Source of the DNA: Anaerosalibacter bizertensis
GTDB lineage: Bacteria > Bacillota > Clostridia > Tissierellales > Sporanaerobacteraceae
NCBI RefSeq assembly: GCF_009696605.1
Contig: NZ_VULR01000004.1
Coordinates: forward strand, 1 to 64,000
Direction of reading: 5' to 3'
DNA: 64,000 nucleotides
A program made the position numbers and the translations under genes. The notes beneath the pieces were generated by a model. That model was not told where the DNA came from. It saw only the letters and a list, made by a program, of their open reading frames with translations, and ran no database searches. Below, piece after piece: positions 1-7,546 of this stretch (positions within the stretch are counted from its first letter, which is position 1; each line of letters starts with the position of its first letter).

Positions 1-2
1 AA

Positions 3-83
3 ACTGGTATTAAAAATTTCATAAAACCTATATTTAGAAATAAGGGATCACAACAGCTATTAATAGCTAATGCGTTTCTATAA
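3..83 (+). CDS. 3' end of an unidentified upstream gene (partial)
   Basis: The frame beginning at base 3 is open for 26 codons and stops at TAA 81-83. The encoded tail ends in QQLLIANAFL, and I do not recognise the family. A short hairpin with a T run directly behind the stop supports this being the end of a real gene. The start lies outside the window, so the function cannot be named. It could also be chance, because 26 open codons is weak evidence in AT-rich DNA. Confidence 0.3.
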   Translation, partial: TGIKNFIKPIFRNKGSQQLLIANAFL

Positions 84-84
84 T

Positions 85-101
85 TAGCCTACGGCTATTT
101 T
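85..101 (+). terminator. Weak intrinsic terminator
   Basis: TAGCC and GGCTA form a 5-bp stem around a TAC loop, followed by four T. The stem is short, but its position two bases after a stop codon and before a promoter fits a terminator of the upstream gene. Confidence 0.4.
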
Positions 102-139
102 ATAATTAAATTTTGGGGAAACTCTAATTTAAATGAATG

Positions 140-168
140 TTGACAAGAATACTAGGTTATAATATACT
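140..168 (+). promoter_or_regulatory. SigA-type promoter of the iscR-nifS-nifU operon
   Basis: TTGACA at 140-145, a 17-nt spacer and TATACT at 163-168 give a near-consensus housekeeping promoter about 50 bases before iscR. A second TATAAT at 158-163 lies too close to this -35 box. The AT-rich stretch over and after the -10 box is a plausible binding site for the IscR-type repressor, by analogy with autoregulated iscR genes; no operator was proven. Confidence 0.75.
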
Positions 169-216
169 TATAAATAAATACCAAGTGAACTAGTTGGGAT
201 TAAAAGAGGTGGAAAA

Positions 217-660
217 ATGAGATTGTCTACAAAAGGACGATATGGCCTTAAAGCTATGTTTGAGTTATCTCTTCACTATGGAGAAGGTCCTATTCCGCTT
301 AAAAGTGTAGCAGATGAACAAAAAATATCTGAAAATTATTTAGAACAATTGGTATCTGTGCTAAGGAAAGATGGATTTCTTGAAAGTGTAAGAGGGGCAC
401 AAGGTGGGTATCTATTAGCTAAACCTCCATCAGAAATTACTGTAGGGAGTATTTTAAGATCATTAGAAGGCAATATGGCACCAGCTGACTGTGTAGTGGA
501 TAATGATATAAATAAATGTGATAGAGAAGAGCATTGTGTTACAAAGTTAGTTTGGATGAAGATAAGAGATAGTATTGACGAAGTAATAGATTCTATTACT
601 CTTCAAGATATGATTGATGAGCATATGGATATATTATCCAATGAAAATCCAGAAGTTTAG
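217..660 (+). CDS. iscR: Rrf2-family regulator, IscR-like (Fe-S sensing)
   Basis: This 147-residue protein has the Rrf2 winged-helix fold: an N-terminal MRLSTKGRYGLKAM start and a wing with RGAQGGYLL at about residues 59-67. Three cysteines at 92, 101 and 107 sit where IscR-type proteins bind a [2Fe-2S] cluster, although the first gap is longer than in E. coli IscR. Within the Rrf2 family these cysteines argue against the cysteine-metabolism regulator CymR. It is the first gene of an operon with cysteine desulfurase and scaffold genes, so it most likely senses Fe-S supply and represses its own operon. ATG 217 follows AGAGGTGG at good spacing. Confidence 0.85.
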   Translation: MRLSTKGRYGLKAMFELSLHYGEGPIPLKSVADEQKISENYLEQLVSVLRKDGFLESVRGAQGGYLLAKPPSEITVGSILRSLEGNMAPADCVVDNDINKCDREEHCVTKLVWMKIRDSIDEVIDSITLQDMIDEHMDILSNENPEV

Positions 661-672
661 GAGGAAGAAACT

Positions 673-1851
673 ATGAAAAACTATATTTATATGGACAATT
701 CAGCAACTACTCCTGTAAAAAAGGAAGTATTAGACGAAATGTTACCATATTTCTCTGAAAAATATGGTAATCCATCAAGTATCTATTCGTTAGGTGGTAA
801 GTCTAAGAATGCTGTTGAAAATGCTAGAGATAAAGTTGCAAAAGTTCTCGGAGCTAAACCAAATGAAATATTTTTTACTGCAGGTGGCTCTGAATCAGAT
901 AATTGGGCTATCAAGGGAATAGCTTATGCAAATAAAGACAAAGGGAATCATATTATTACTACAAAAATTGAGCATCATGGAATTCTTCATACATGCCAAT
1001 ATTTAGAAAGACAAGGATTTAAGGTTACTTATTTAGATGTAGATAAATATGGTATGGTAGATCTCGATGAACTTAGAGAATCAATTACAGATGAAACTAT
1101 ACTTATTACTATAATGTTTGCAAATAATGAAATTGGAACTATTCAACCCATAAAAGAAATTGGCCAAATAGCAAAGGAAAAAAATATATATTTTCACACA
1201 GATGCAGTTCAAGCTATAGGGCATGTAAAAATTGATGTAGATGACTTAAATATAGATTTACTTTCATTATCTGCCCATAAATTCTATGGACCTAAAGGTA
1301 TAGGTGCGTTGTATATTAGACAAGGAGTAAAAATTCATTCTTTAATAGAGGGTGGAGCTCAAGAGAGAAATAGAAGAGCAGGTACTGAAAATGTTCCAGG
1401 TATAGTAGGATTGGGAAAAGCAATAGAACTTGCCTATGAAAATATAGATGAGCATAATGAAAAACTTATAAAACTTAGAGAAAGACTTATAAAAAAGGTT
1501 TTTGAAAATATTTCTCATGTAAGACTAAATGGGCATCCTGAAAAGAGACTTCCAGGAAATGTTAGTTTCTGTTTTGAATTCATAGAAGGAGAATCATTAT
1601 TACTTAGCTTAGATATGGAAGGAATAGCAGGTTCTAGTGGTTCTGCTTGTACTTCTGGGTCCTTAGATCCTTCCCATGTCCTTTTAGCTATAGGGCTTCC
1701 ACATGAAATAGCTCATGGCTCACTAAGACTTTCATTAGGCGATTTTAATACGGAAGAGGAAGTAGACTATGTAGTTGAGAAGTTAGTAGAAATAGTGCAA
1801 AGACTTAGAGAAATGTCACCACTATATGAAAAAGTAAAGGGGGAAAAATAA
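673..1851 (+). CDS. nifS: Cysteine desulfurase NifS/IscS
   Basis: A pyridoxal-phosphate enzyme of 392 residues that removes sulfur from cysteine as a persulfide and passes it to the Fe-S scaffold and to tRNA thiolation. The PLP lysine is K203 in SAHKFYGPKG, and the persulfide cysteine is C326 in the SGSACTSGS loop. The short cysteine loop and this length match group I (NifS/IscS) enzymes, not SufS. RBS AGGAGGAAG precedes ATG 673, and the stop overlaps the start of the next gene in TAATG, implying translational coupling to nifU. Confidence 0.95.
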   Translation: MKNYIYMDNSATTPVKKEVLDEMLPYFSEKYGNPSSIYSLGGKSKNAVENARDKVAKVLGAKPNEIFFTAGGSESDNWAIKGIAYANKDKGNHIITTKIEHHGILHTCQYLERQGFKVTYLDVDKYGMVDLDELRESITDETILITIMFANNEIGTIQPIKEIGQIAKEKNIYFHTDAVQAIGHVKIDVDDLNIDLLSLSAHKFYGPKGIGALYIRQGVKIHSLIEGGAQERNRRAGTENVPGIVGLGKAIELAYENIDEHNEKLIKLRERLIKKVFENISHVRLNGHPEKRLPGNVSFCFEFIEGESLLLSLDMEGIAGSSGSACTSGSLDPSHVLLAIGLPHEIAHGSLRLSLGDFNTEEEVDYVVEKLVEIVQRLREMSPLYEKVKGEK

Positions 1852-2276
1852 TGTACTCAGAAAAAGTAATGGAACATTTTAGGAATCCTAGGAATGTTGG
1901 TGAAATACCAGATGCTGATGGTGTTGGTCAAGTTGGAAATCCAAAATGTGGAGATATTATGAAAATGTATTTAAAAATAGAAGATGGAATAATTGTAGAT
2001 GTTAAATTTAAAACTTTTGGATGTGGTTCTGCTATAGCTTCTTCTAGTATGGCAACAGAAATGGTTAAGGGAAAAAGTATAGATGAAGCTATGAAAGTTA
2101 CTAACAAGGCTGTAGCTGAATCTCTTGATGGATTGCCACCAGTGAAAATGCATTGTTCTGTATTAGCTGAACAAGCAATAAAAGCTGCACTTTTAGATTA
2201 TTCACAAAAAAATAATATTCATATTGATGGACTTGAAGACTTTAATCCAGATGAAGATCCACATGATCACCATTAA
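1851..2276 (+). CDS. nifU: Fe-S cluster scaffold NifU/IscU
   Basis: This 141-residue IscU-type scaffold receives sulfur from NifS and assembles [2Fe-2S]/[4Fe-4S] clusters. The three ligand cysteines are visible at C33 (NPKCGD), C58 (FGCGSA) and C102 (KMHCSV). Only the N-terminal NifU domain is present, with no central ferredoxin or C-terminal Nfu domain, as is common in Clostridia. The protein ends in an acidic and histidine-rich tail (DPHDHH). It is the last gene before a strong terminator. The thiouridylase gene mnmA often found next in Clostridia is absent here. Confidence 0.93.
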   Translation: MYSEKVMEHFRNPRNVGEIPDADGVGQVGNPKCGDIMKMYLKIEDGIIVDVKFKTFGCGSAIASSSMATEMVKGKSIDEAMKVTNKAVAESLDGLPPVKMHCSVLAEQAIKAALLDYSQKNNIHIDGLEDFNPDEDPHDHH

Positions 2277-2319
2277 AAAACCAGCTGCTGAAATATTTCA
2301 GCAGCTGGTTTTATTTTTA
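2277..2319 (+). terminator. Strong intrinsic terminator of iscR-nifS-nifU
   Basis: A perfect 36-base palindrome at 2277-2312 (arms beginning AAAACCAGCTGCTG) is followed by a T-rich stretch. It starts directly after the nifU stop codon. Confidence 0.95.
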
Positions 2320-2398
2320 GTTTTAAACAATTAAATATTTTTTTAAAATATGTGAAATACTAATTATGTCAAACTAAAAGTTGAAAAGAGGAATTCAA

Positions 2399-2938
2399 TT
2401 GATTAGATATAGAGATTTAATTGGAGCTAAGGTTGTGGAAAAAAAGAATGGAGAAAGAATAGGGGAAATATCTGATGTGATTTTCAAAGAAGATTTTCAA
2501 TCTTTTGTAGGTTTTTTAATAAAGGGTGGAAAAATTTTAAAGCAAAAGAAAACAATAGAATTAGAAAGGGTAACATCTTTTGGAAAAGATGCTATAATGA
2601 TTGATTTAGGAAAAAACTTATCTATTAAAAACTCAAATATAGAAGAAGGTATTACAGAAGAAGAAATTAAGTTTATAGACAAAGAGATACTTACACAAGA
2701 TGGGGAATGTCTAGGTTATGTCAAAGATTTATTATTTAGCAAAGATGATGGTAAGTTAATTGGATATATCATAACTGAAGGGCTAATAGAGGATATAACT
2801 AAGGGCAGAAGCTTTATACCAAATTTTTCTAATGTAAAAACAAATAAGGAACATTTAATAGTAGATAATGAAGTTAAGGACTTAATTAGCAAAAACAAAG
2901 AGAAATACAAAAAATTACTAGAATTAGTAGAGAGATAA
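2399..2938 (+). CDS. PRC-barrel domain protein
   Basis: About 179 residues holding two PRC-barrel-like repeats. The first begins at the N-terminus (IRYRDLIGAKVV, then NGERIGEISDVIF) and the second after about residue 90 (KEILTQDGECLGYVKDLLF). PRC barrels are small beta domains found in RNA-processing and photosynthetic proteins; in Firmicutes such genes commonly sit between the nif/isc genes and alaS, with no proven role. TTG 2399 is preferred over the in-frame TTG 2381 because AGAGGA at 2387-2392 lies six bases in front of it. Confidence 0.75.
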   Translation: MIRYRDLIGAKVVEKKNGERIGEISDVIFKEDFQSFVGFLIKGGKILKQKKTIELERVTSFGKDAIMIDLGKNLSIKNSNIEEGITEEEIKFIDKEILTQDGECLGYVKDLLFSKDDGKLIGYIITEGLIEDITKGRSFIPNFSNVKTNKEHLIVDNEVKDLISKNKEKYKKLLELVER

Positions 2939-2982
2939 AGAGGCAAAATAAATGGAGAACAAAAATAAAGGAGATGATATAC

Positions 2983-3150
2983 ATGAATGGAAGTTTTAGA
3001 AGAGGAGCTTTTGTAGGTAGTCTTTTAGGAGTATCAGCTTTAGGATTTGCAGCTTCTAGGATAAATCCAATACAAAAAAGAAAAATAAAAAGAAGTGCTA
3101 GAAAGGCTATTTCAAATATGAAAAGTGGTATGAATTTATTATGGAGATAG
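2983..3150 (+). CDS. Small YtxH-like protein, 55 aa
   Basis: A short gene with a good ribosome site (AAAGGAGATGATAT) before ATG 2983. The product has a glycine- and alanine-rich hydrophobic stretch at about residues 8-25 (RGAFVGSLLGVSALGFAAS), then a very basic tail (IQKRKIKRSARK) with no acidic residues. This looks like a single membrane-associated segment with a positive inside tail, similar to small YtxH-like proteins found near perM in Clostridia. Function unknown. A hairpin begins within its stop codon. Confidence 0.7.
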   Translation: MNGSFRRGAFVGSLLGVSALGFAASRINPIQKRKIKRSARKAISNMKSGMNLLWR

Positions 3151-3166
3151 GCAGCTTTTGCTGCCT
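3149..3166 (+). other. Hairpin after the small gene
   Basis: AGGCAGC and GCTGCCT form a perfect 7-bp stem around a TTTT loop that begins in the stop codon of the small gene. No T tract follows, so it is not a classical terminator. It may protect the mRNA end or reduce read-through into the permease gene 25 bases downstream. Confidence 0.5.
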
Positions 3167-3190
3167 ATGAATTATAATAGGGAGATAAAA

Positions 3191-4357
3191 ATGAACTTTA
3201 AAAATATATCATTAAATCTACAAATATTAATTGGACTGTTTATATTGATTTCTATTTATTATATAATTAATATAGGAAATAAATATATTGAAGAAAATAA
3301 GAAAATTAAAATAGATACTAGAAGATTATCTAAATTATTCATATTTTTATTATTCATATTTTTAGTTTATATACTAACAAAAAAATATAAGTTTTTATCA
3401 GAAATAATAAATATTTTAGTATTATCATCAATTTTAGCCTATTTATTGAACCCCATAGTAGATTTCTTTAAAAAGAAGAATATACCTGATTTGTGGAGCG
3501 TTATTTTTGTATATATTATTATTTTTCTCATTATATTTATCTTTTCTTTTGTTTTAATTCCTAAAATCATAAGAGAGTTTAGAAACATAGGATCTATATT
3601 GCCAGATTATTTAAATAAGATTTACGAATACATAGATAGGGTACAAAATAAGTATTATTCAAATTTTAAAAATTTACCACCACAATTTGATGGTATAAGA
3701 GATATCTTTGAAGAAAATATAAACAACCTAGAGAGTATTATCATAAAATGGATTAAAAAATTTGTAGATATAACTACAAATGCGTTTTCAAAAATTTTTA
3801 CTCTAATATTAGTTCCTATTATTTCATTTTATTTTTTAAAAGACAAAGAATTTTTTAAGAAAAAAATTTATTTAACTATACCTAAAGCTTATAGGGGTGA
3901 AATAGTAAAACTTTTTAAAGAAATGGATAAATCTATAAGCCAATTTATTAGAGGAAGAATAATAGTAGGCATATTTGTAGGTATTACTACTACTATAGCA
4001 TTATTTATTTTAAATATAGATTTTGCTTTCAGTATAGGTATGTTGGCAGGTATAGCAGACATAATTCCCTACTTTGGTCCAGTTATTGGTATAATACCTG
4101 CCGTCTTTTTTGCATTATTAGAAGGACCTTTAAAAGCTCTATGGGTCATAATAACCTTTACTACTATTCAACAAATAGAAAACAATATAATTACTCCAAA
4201 GGTTGTAGGAGAAAGTGTAGGAATTCATCCTGTAACTGTTATAATATCACTAATACTAGGTGGAGGATTTTTTGGAATATTAGGAATGATATTGGCTATA
4301 CCTGTAGTAGCGGTAGTTAAGATTCTATATTCTTATATTGTAGAAAAAGTTAACTAG
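3191..4357 (+). CDS. AI-2E family (PerM-like) membrane transporter
   Basis: A 388-residue multi-spanning protein. Two N-terminal helices are followed by the typical pair-helix, amphipathic and C-terminal membrane blocks, with family-type motifs DIIPYFGPVIG at about residues 287-297 and an ENNIITPKVVGESVGIHPV region after it. The AI-2E transporter family (TqsA/YtvI/PerM) includes autoinducer exporters and Na+/H+ antiporters, so the substrate is not known. ATG 3191 is preferred because AGGGAG lies seven bases upstream; an in-frame TTG at 3158 falls inside a hairpin. Confidence 0.8.
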   Translation: MNFKNISLNLQILIGLFILISIYYIINIGNKYIEENKKIKIDTRRLSKLFIFLLFIFLVYILTKKYKFLSEIINILVLSSILAYLLNPIVDFFKKKNIPDLWSVIFVYIIIFLIIFIFSFVLIPKIIREFRNIGSILPDYLNKIYEYIDRVQNKYYSNFKNLPPQFDGIRDIFEENINNLESIIIKWIKKFVDITTNAFSKIFTLILVPIISFYFLKDKEFFKKKIYLTIPKAYRGEIVKLFKEMDKSISQFIRGRIIVGIFVGITTTIALFILNIDFAFSIGMLAGIADIIPYFGPVIGIIPAVFFALLEGPLKALWVIITFTTIQQIENNIITPKVVGESVGIHPVTVIISLILGGGFFGILGMILAIPVVAVVKILYSYIVEKVN

Positions 4358-4422
4358 GGTTAATTATTGACAATTTGTAGCTTTTTAATTATAATCCTAG
4401 TTATAGAGTAGGGTTTGACTGT

Positions 4423-4453
4423 CGTCCCTTTTCTGCTTTGGGACGTTTTTTTT
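4423..4453 (+). terminator. Intrinsic terminator before alaS
   Basis: CGTCCC and GGGACG form the stem, followed by eight T. The spacer before alaS was checked for a T-box leader: the conserved AGGGTGGnACCGCG element is absent, so this appears to be a plain terminator of the upstream permease. Confidence 0.85.
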
Positions 4454-4518
4454 ATAGAATGAGAAAATTAAAATCCAGTATTATTATACTCTTAAGATAA
4501 AAGTGAGGTGTGCACTTA

Positions 4519-7158
4519 ATGAAAAAGATGGGATTAAATGAAATTAGAAAAGAGTTTTTAGAATTTTTTCAAGAAAAAGATCATATGATTTTACCAAGTT
4601 TTTCTTTAGTTCCTAAAAATGATAAAAGTTTATTGCTTATAAATGCAGGAATGGCACCTTTGAAGCCGTATTTTACTGGTGATTCTATTCCACCAAGTAA
4701 GAGGGTAGCTACTTGTCAAAAATGCGTTAGAACGGGAGATATTGAAAATGTAGGAAAGACAGACAGGCATGCAACCTTTTTTGAAATGTTAGGAAATTTT
4801 TCTTTTGGAGAATACTTTAAAGAAGAGGCTATAGAATGGGCTTGGGAATTTATGACCGAAAGATTAGAAGTACCTAAAGAAGATATTTGGGTAACTGTTT
4901 ATCTTAATGATGATGAAGCTTTTAGAATTTGGAATGAAAATATTAAGATACCAAAAGAGAAAATAGTTAGACTAGGAAAAGAAGATAACTTTTGGGAGCT
5001 AGAAGTAGGACCTGGAGGACCATGTTCAGAAATCTATATAGATAGAGGAGAAGAATATGGTTGTGGAGATCCTGATTGCAAGCCAGGTTGTGAATGTGAT
5101 AGGTATGTGGAGGTTTGGAATTTAGTATTTTCACAGTATGATAAAGATGAAGAAGGAAATTACAATCCACTTCCAAATCCTAATATAGATACAGGTATGG
5201 GACTTGAAAGAATAGCAGCTGTTATGGAAGGTGCAGATAATATTTTTGAAATAGAAGTCATTCATGACCTGTTAGAAGAAGTAGAAAAGGTTAGTGGAAG
5301 TAAATATGGTGAAGATGAAAAAGTAGATGAATCTATCAGGGTAATAACAGATCATATAAGGGCGATAACATTCTTAGTTTCTGATGGAGTTTTGCCAAGT
5401 AATGAAGGAAGAGGGTATGTTTTAAGAAGACTTATAAGAAGAGCAGCAAGACATGGTAAGTTATTAGGAATTCATGAGATCTTTTTATATGATCTTTCTA
5501 AAAAAGTTATTGATATTTGGAAAGAAGAATATATAGACTTAGTTGATAATGAAGAGAAAATTAGAAAAGTAATAAAAGTTGAAGAAGAAAAGTTTGAAGA
5601 AACTATTGATCAGGGAATAAATATACTAGATAAGTATATTGAAAACATGAGGAATAAAAATGAAAAAGTATTAGATGGAGAGAAAGCTTTTAAGCTTTAT
5701 GATACTTATGGATTTCCACTAGATTTAACAAGAGAGATACTTGAAGAAAAGGGACTAAAAGTAGATGTGGAAGAATTTAATAAAGAAATGGAAAAGCAAA
5801 GGGAAAGAGCAAGAAATGCAAGACATGGTTTAGGAAAAGAAGCTTGGGGTAAAGACGAGATAGCTCATAAATTAAAAGATTTCAAAACTAATTTCAAAGG
5901 ATACGACACATTGGAATGTAATTCTAGAGTAATAGGATTGTTTAAAGATGAAGAAGAAGTTTCTATTTTAAAAGAAGGAGAAAAGGGTATAGTTATTTTA
6001 GATGAAACTTCTTTTTATGGAGAAAGTGGTGGCCAAGTAGGAGATACTGGTATTATAGAAGGAAATAATTTTAAAGCTCAGGTTATAGATACTCAAAAGA
6101 CTAAAAATGATATTATATATCATTTTGTAGAAGTTGAAAGAGGAGAAATCTACACTAATGAAAGTGTACTTGCTAAAGTTGATGAGGATAGAAGGAATGA
6201 TATAGCAAGGAACCACTCTGCAACACATCTTCTCCATAAAGCATTAAAAGATGTTTTAGGAGAACATGTAAATCAAGCAGGTTCTTTGGTTTTACCTGAT
6301 AGATTGAGATTTGATTTTACCCATTATGAAGGAGTAGATGAAAAAGATTTAGATAAAATAGAGGAGCTTGTAAATGAGAATATACTATTAGGACTAGATG
6401 TATCAGTGATTGAAACTACTATGGAAGAAGCTAAAAAAAGAGGAGCGGTAGCCCTATTTGATGAAAAATATAAAGACGATGTAAGGGTTATAGAAATGGG
6501 TTCTTTTAGTAAGGAACTTTGTGGAGGAACCCATGTCAATAATACTAGCAATATAGGGTTGTTTAAAATCATAGGTGAATCTAGTATTGCTTCTGGAGTC
6601 AGAAGAATTGAGGCTATAACTGGTAGAAAAGTTTATAGATATTTGAAAGATGTAGAAAATCAAATGGATAGTATATCTAGTATTTTAAAATCAAATAAAG
6701 ACAATGTAATAGAAAAAGCAAAGACTATTACTGAAGAAATAAAGGAAAAAGAAAAAGAAATACAATCTTTAAAATCAAAGATGGCTTCTTCTTTAGCTGA
6801 TGATATATTAAATCAGAAACGTGATATAGAAGGAGTTAACCTTATAACTTATAAGGTTAATAATATGGACATGAATAGTTTAAGAAGCTTAGGAGATGAA
6901 ATTAAAAACCAAATCCATTCTGGAGTTATAGTTTTAGCTTCTGTTTTGGATAATAAAGTGTCTTTTGTATCTATGGTTACGAAGGATTTGATGGATAAAG
7001 GTATTCATGCAGGTAATATTATTAGAGAAGTTGCTAAAGTAGCTGGTGGCGGTGGTGGCGGTCGCCCAGATATGGCACAAGCAGGTGGAAAAGATCCTAG
7101 TAAAGTAGATAATGGATTAGAACTAGTTGAAATTTTAATCAAAAAAAGTTTAAAATAA
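4519..7158 (+). CDS. alaS: Alanyl-tRNA synthetase
   Basis: A cytoplasmic enzyme of 879 residues that attaches alanine to tRNA-Ala and hydrolyses mischarged Ser/Gly-tRNA. The catalytic class II domain is N-terminal (RHATFFEMLGNFSFGEYF). The editing domain carries the zinc motifs HSATHLLHKAL and CGGTHV, and the C-terminal C-Ala/DHHA1 domain ends with the glycine-rich VAGGGGGGRPDMAQAGGK stretch. Length is normal for the family. ATG 4519 has GTGAGGTG just upstream; the in-frame GTG 4510 overlaps that ribosome site. Confidence 0.97.
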   Translation: MKKMGLNEIRKEFLEFFQEKDHMILPSFSLVPKNDKSLLLINAGMAPLKPYFTGDSIPPSKRVATCQKCVRTGDIENVGKTDRHATFFEMLGNFSFGEYFKEEAIEWAWEFMTERLEVPKEDIWVTVYLNDDEAFRIWNENIKIPKEKIVRLGKEDNFWELEVGPGGPCSEIYIDRGEEYGCGDPDCKPGCECDRYVEVWNLVFSQYDKDEEGNYNPLPNPNIDTGMGLERIAAVMEGADNIFEIEVIHDLLEEVEKVSGSKYGEDEKVDESIRVITDHIRAITFLVSDGVLPSNEGRGYVLRRLIRRAARHGKLLGIHEIFLYDLSKKVIDIWKEEYIDLVDNEEKIRKVIKVEEEKFEETIDQGINILDKYIENMRNKNEKVLDGEKAFKLYDTYGFPLDLTREILEEKGLKVDVEEFNKEMEKQRERARNARHGLGKEAWGKDEIAHKLKDFKTNFKGYDTLECNSRVIGLFKDEEEVSILKEGEKGIVILDETSFYGESGGQVGDTGIIEGNNFKAQVIDTQKTKNDIIYHFVEVERGEIYTNESVLAKVDEDRRNDIARNHSATHLLHKALKDVLGEHVNQAGSLVLPDRLRFDFTHYEGVDEKDLDKIEELVNENILLGLDVSVIETTMEEAKKRGAVALFDEKYKDDVRVIEMGSFSKELCGGTHVNNTSNIGLFKIIGESSIASGVRRIEAITGRKVYRYLKDVENQMDSISSILKSNKDNVIEKAKTITEEIKEKEKEIQSLKSKMASSLADDILNQKRDIEGVNLITYKVNNMDMNSLRSLGDEIKNQIHSGVIVLASVLDNKVSFVSMVTKDLMDKGIHAGNIIREVAKVAGGGGGGRPDMAQAGGKDPSKVDNGLELVEILIKKSLK

Positions 7159-7190
7159 ATATTAGCCAAATATTTGGCTAATATTTATTT
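7154..7190 (+). terminator. Palindromic terminator after alaS
   Basis: A perfect 36-base palindrome at 7154-7189 (AATAAATATTAGCCAAAT and its complement) overlaps the alaS stop codon. The T-rich 3' arm supplies the uridine run. Confidence 0.8.
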
Positions 7191-7246
7191 TAAAAGGTGT
7201 ATATAATATGATCTTTATGGTATAAATATTATAAGGGGGTGTTTTT

Positions 7247-7519
7247 GTGAATAATAATAATTTTAATGAAACTATGAAATTTGAACCACCAAAGGAAAAT
7301 ATAAATGAAGCTAAGGAGATTCTTGTAACTGTCTATGAATCATTAAAAGAAAAAGGCTATAATCCTATTAATCAAATGATTGGATATATTTTGTCTGGAG
7401 ATCCCACATATATAACTAGTCATAATAATGCTAGAAGTTTAATAAGAAAATTAGAAAGAGACGAACTTATTGAAGAGTTATTAAAGTATTATCTAGAAAA
7501 TGAAGACAAGGAAAAGTAA
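7247..7519 (+). CDS. ireB: IreB-family regulatory phosphoprotein
   Basis: This 90-residue UPF0297/IreB protein shows the family signature [19 protein letters not shown] followed by [19 protein letters not shown]. In Enterococcus IreB is a substrate of the serine/threonine kinase IreK and negatively controls cephalosporin resistance; the role elsewhere is inferred from that. The GTG start at 7247 follows AAGGGGGTG. In most Firmicutes ireB is directly followed by ruvX, but here two other genes separate them. Confidence 0.92.
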   Translation: MNNNNFNETMKFEPPKENINEAKEILVTVYESLKEKGYNPINQMIGYILSGDPTYITSHNNARSLIRKLERDELIEELLKYYLENEDKEK

Positions 7520-7546
7520 AAACAATAGGAAGTAGGAGAGGTTTAA

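Noticed and set aside
3158-3190. Upstream TTG start for the PerM-type permease
   Set aside because: It lies in the stem of a hairpin and has no ribosome site, while ATG 3191 has AGGGAG seven bases upstream.
4358-4518. Possible T-box leader before alaS
   Set aside because: A terminator hairpin is present, but the conserved T-box sequence and a specifier stem are not, and the spacer is short.
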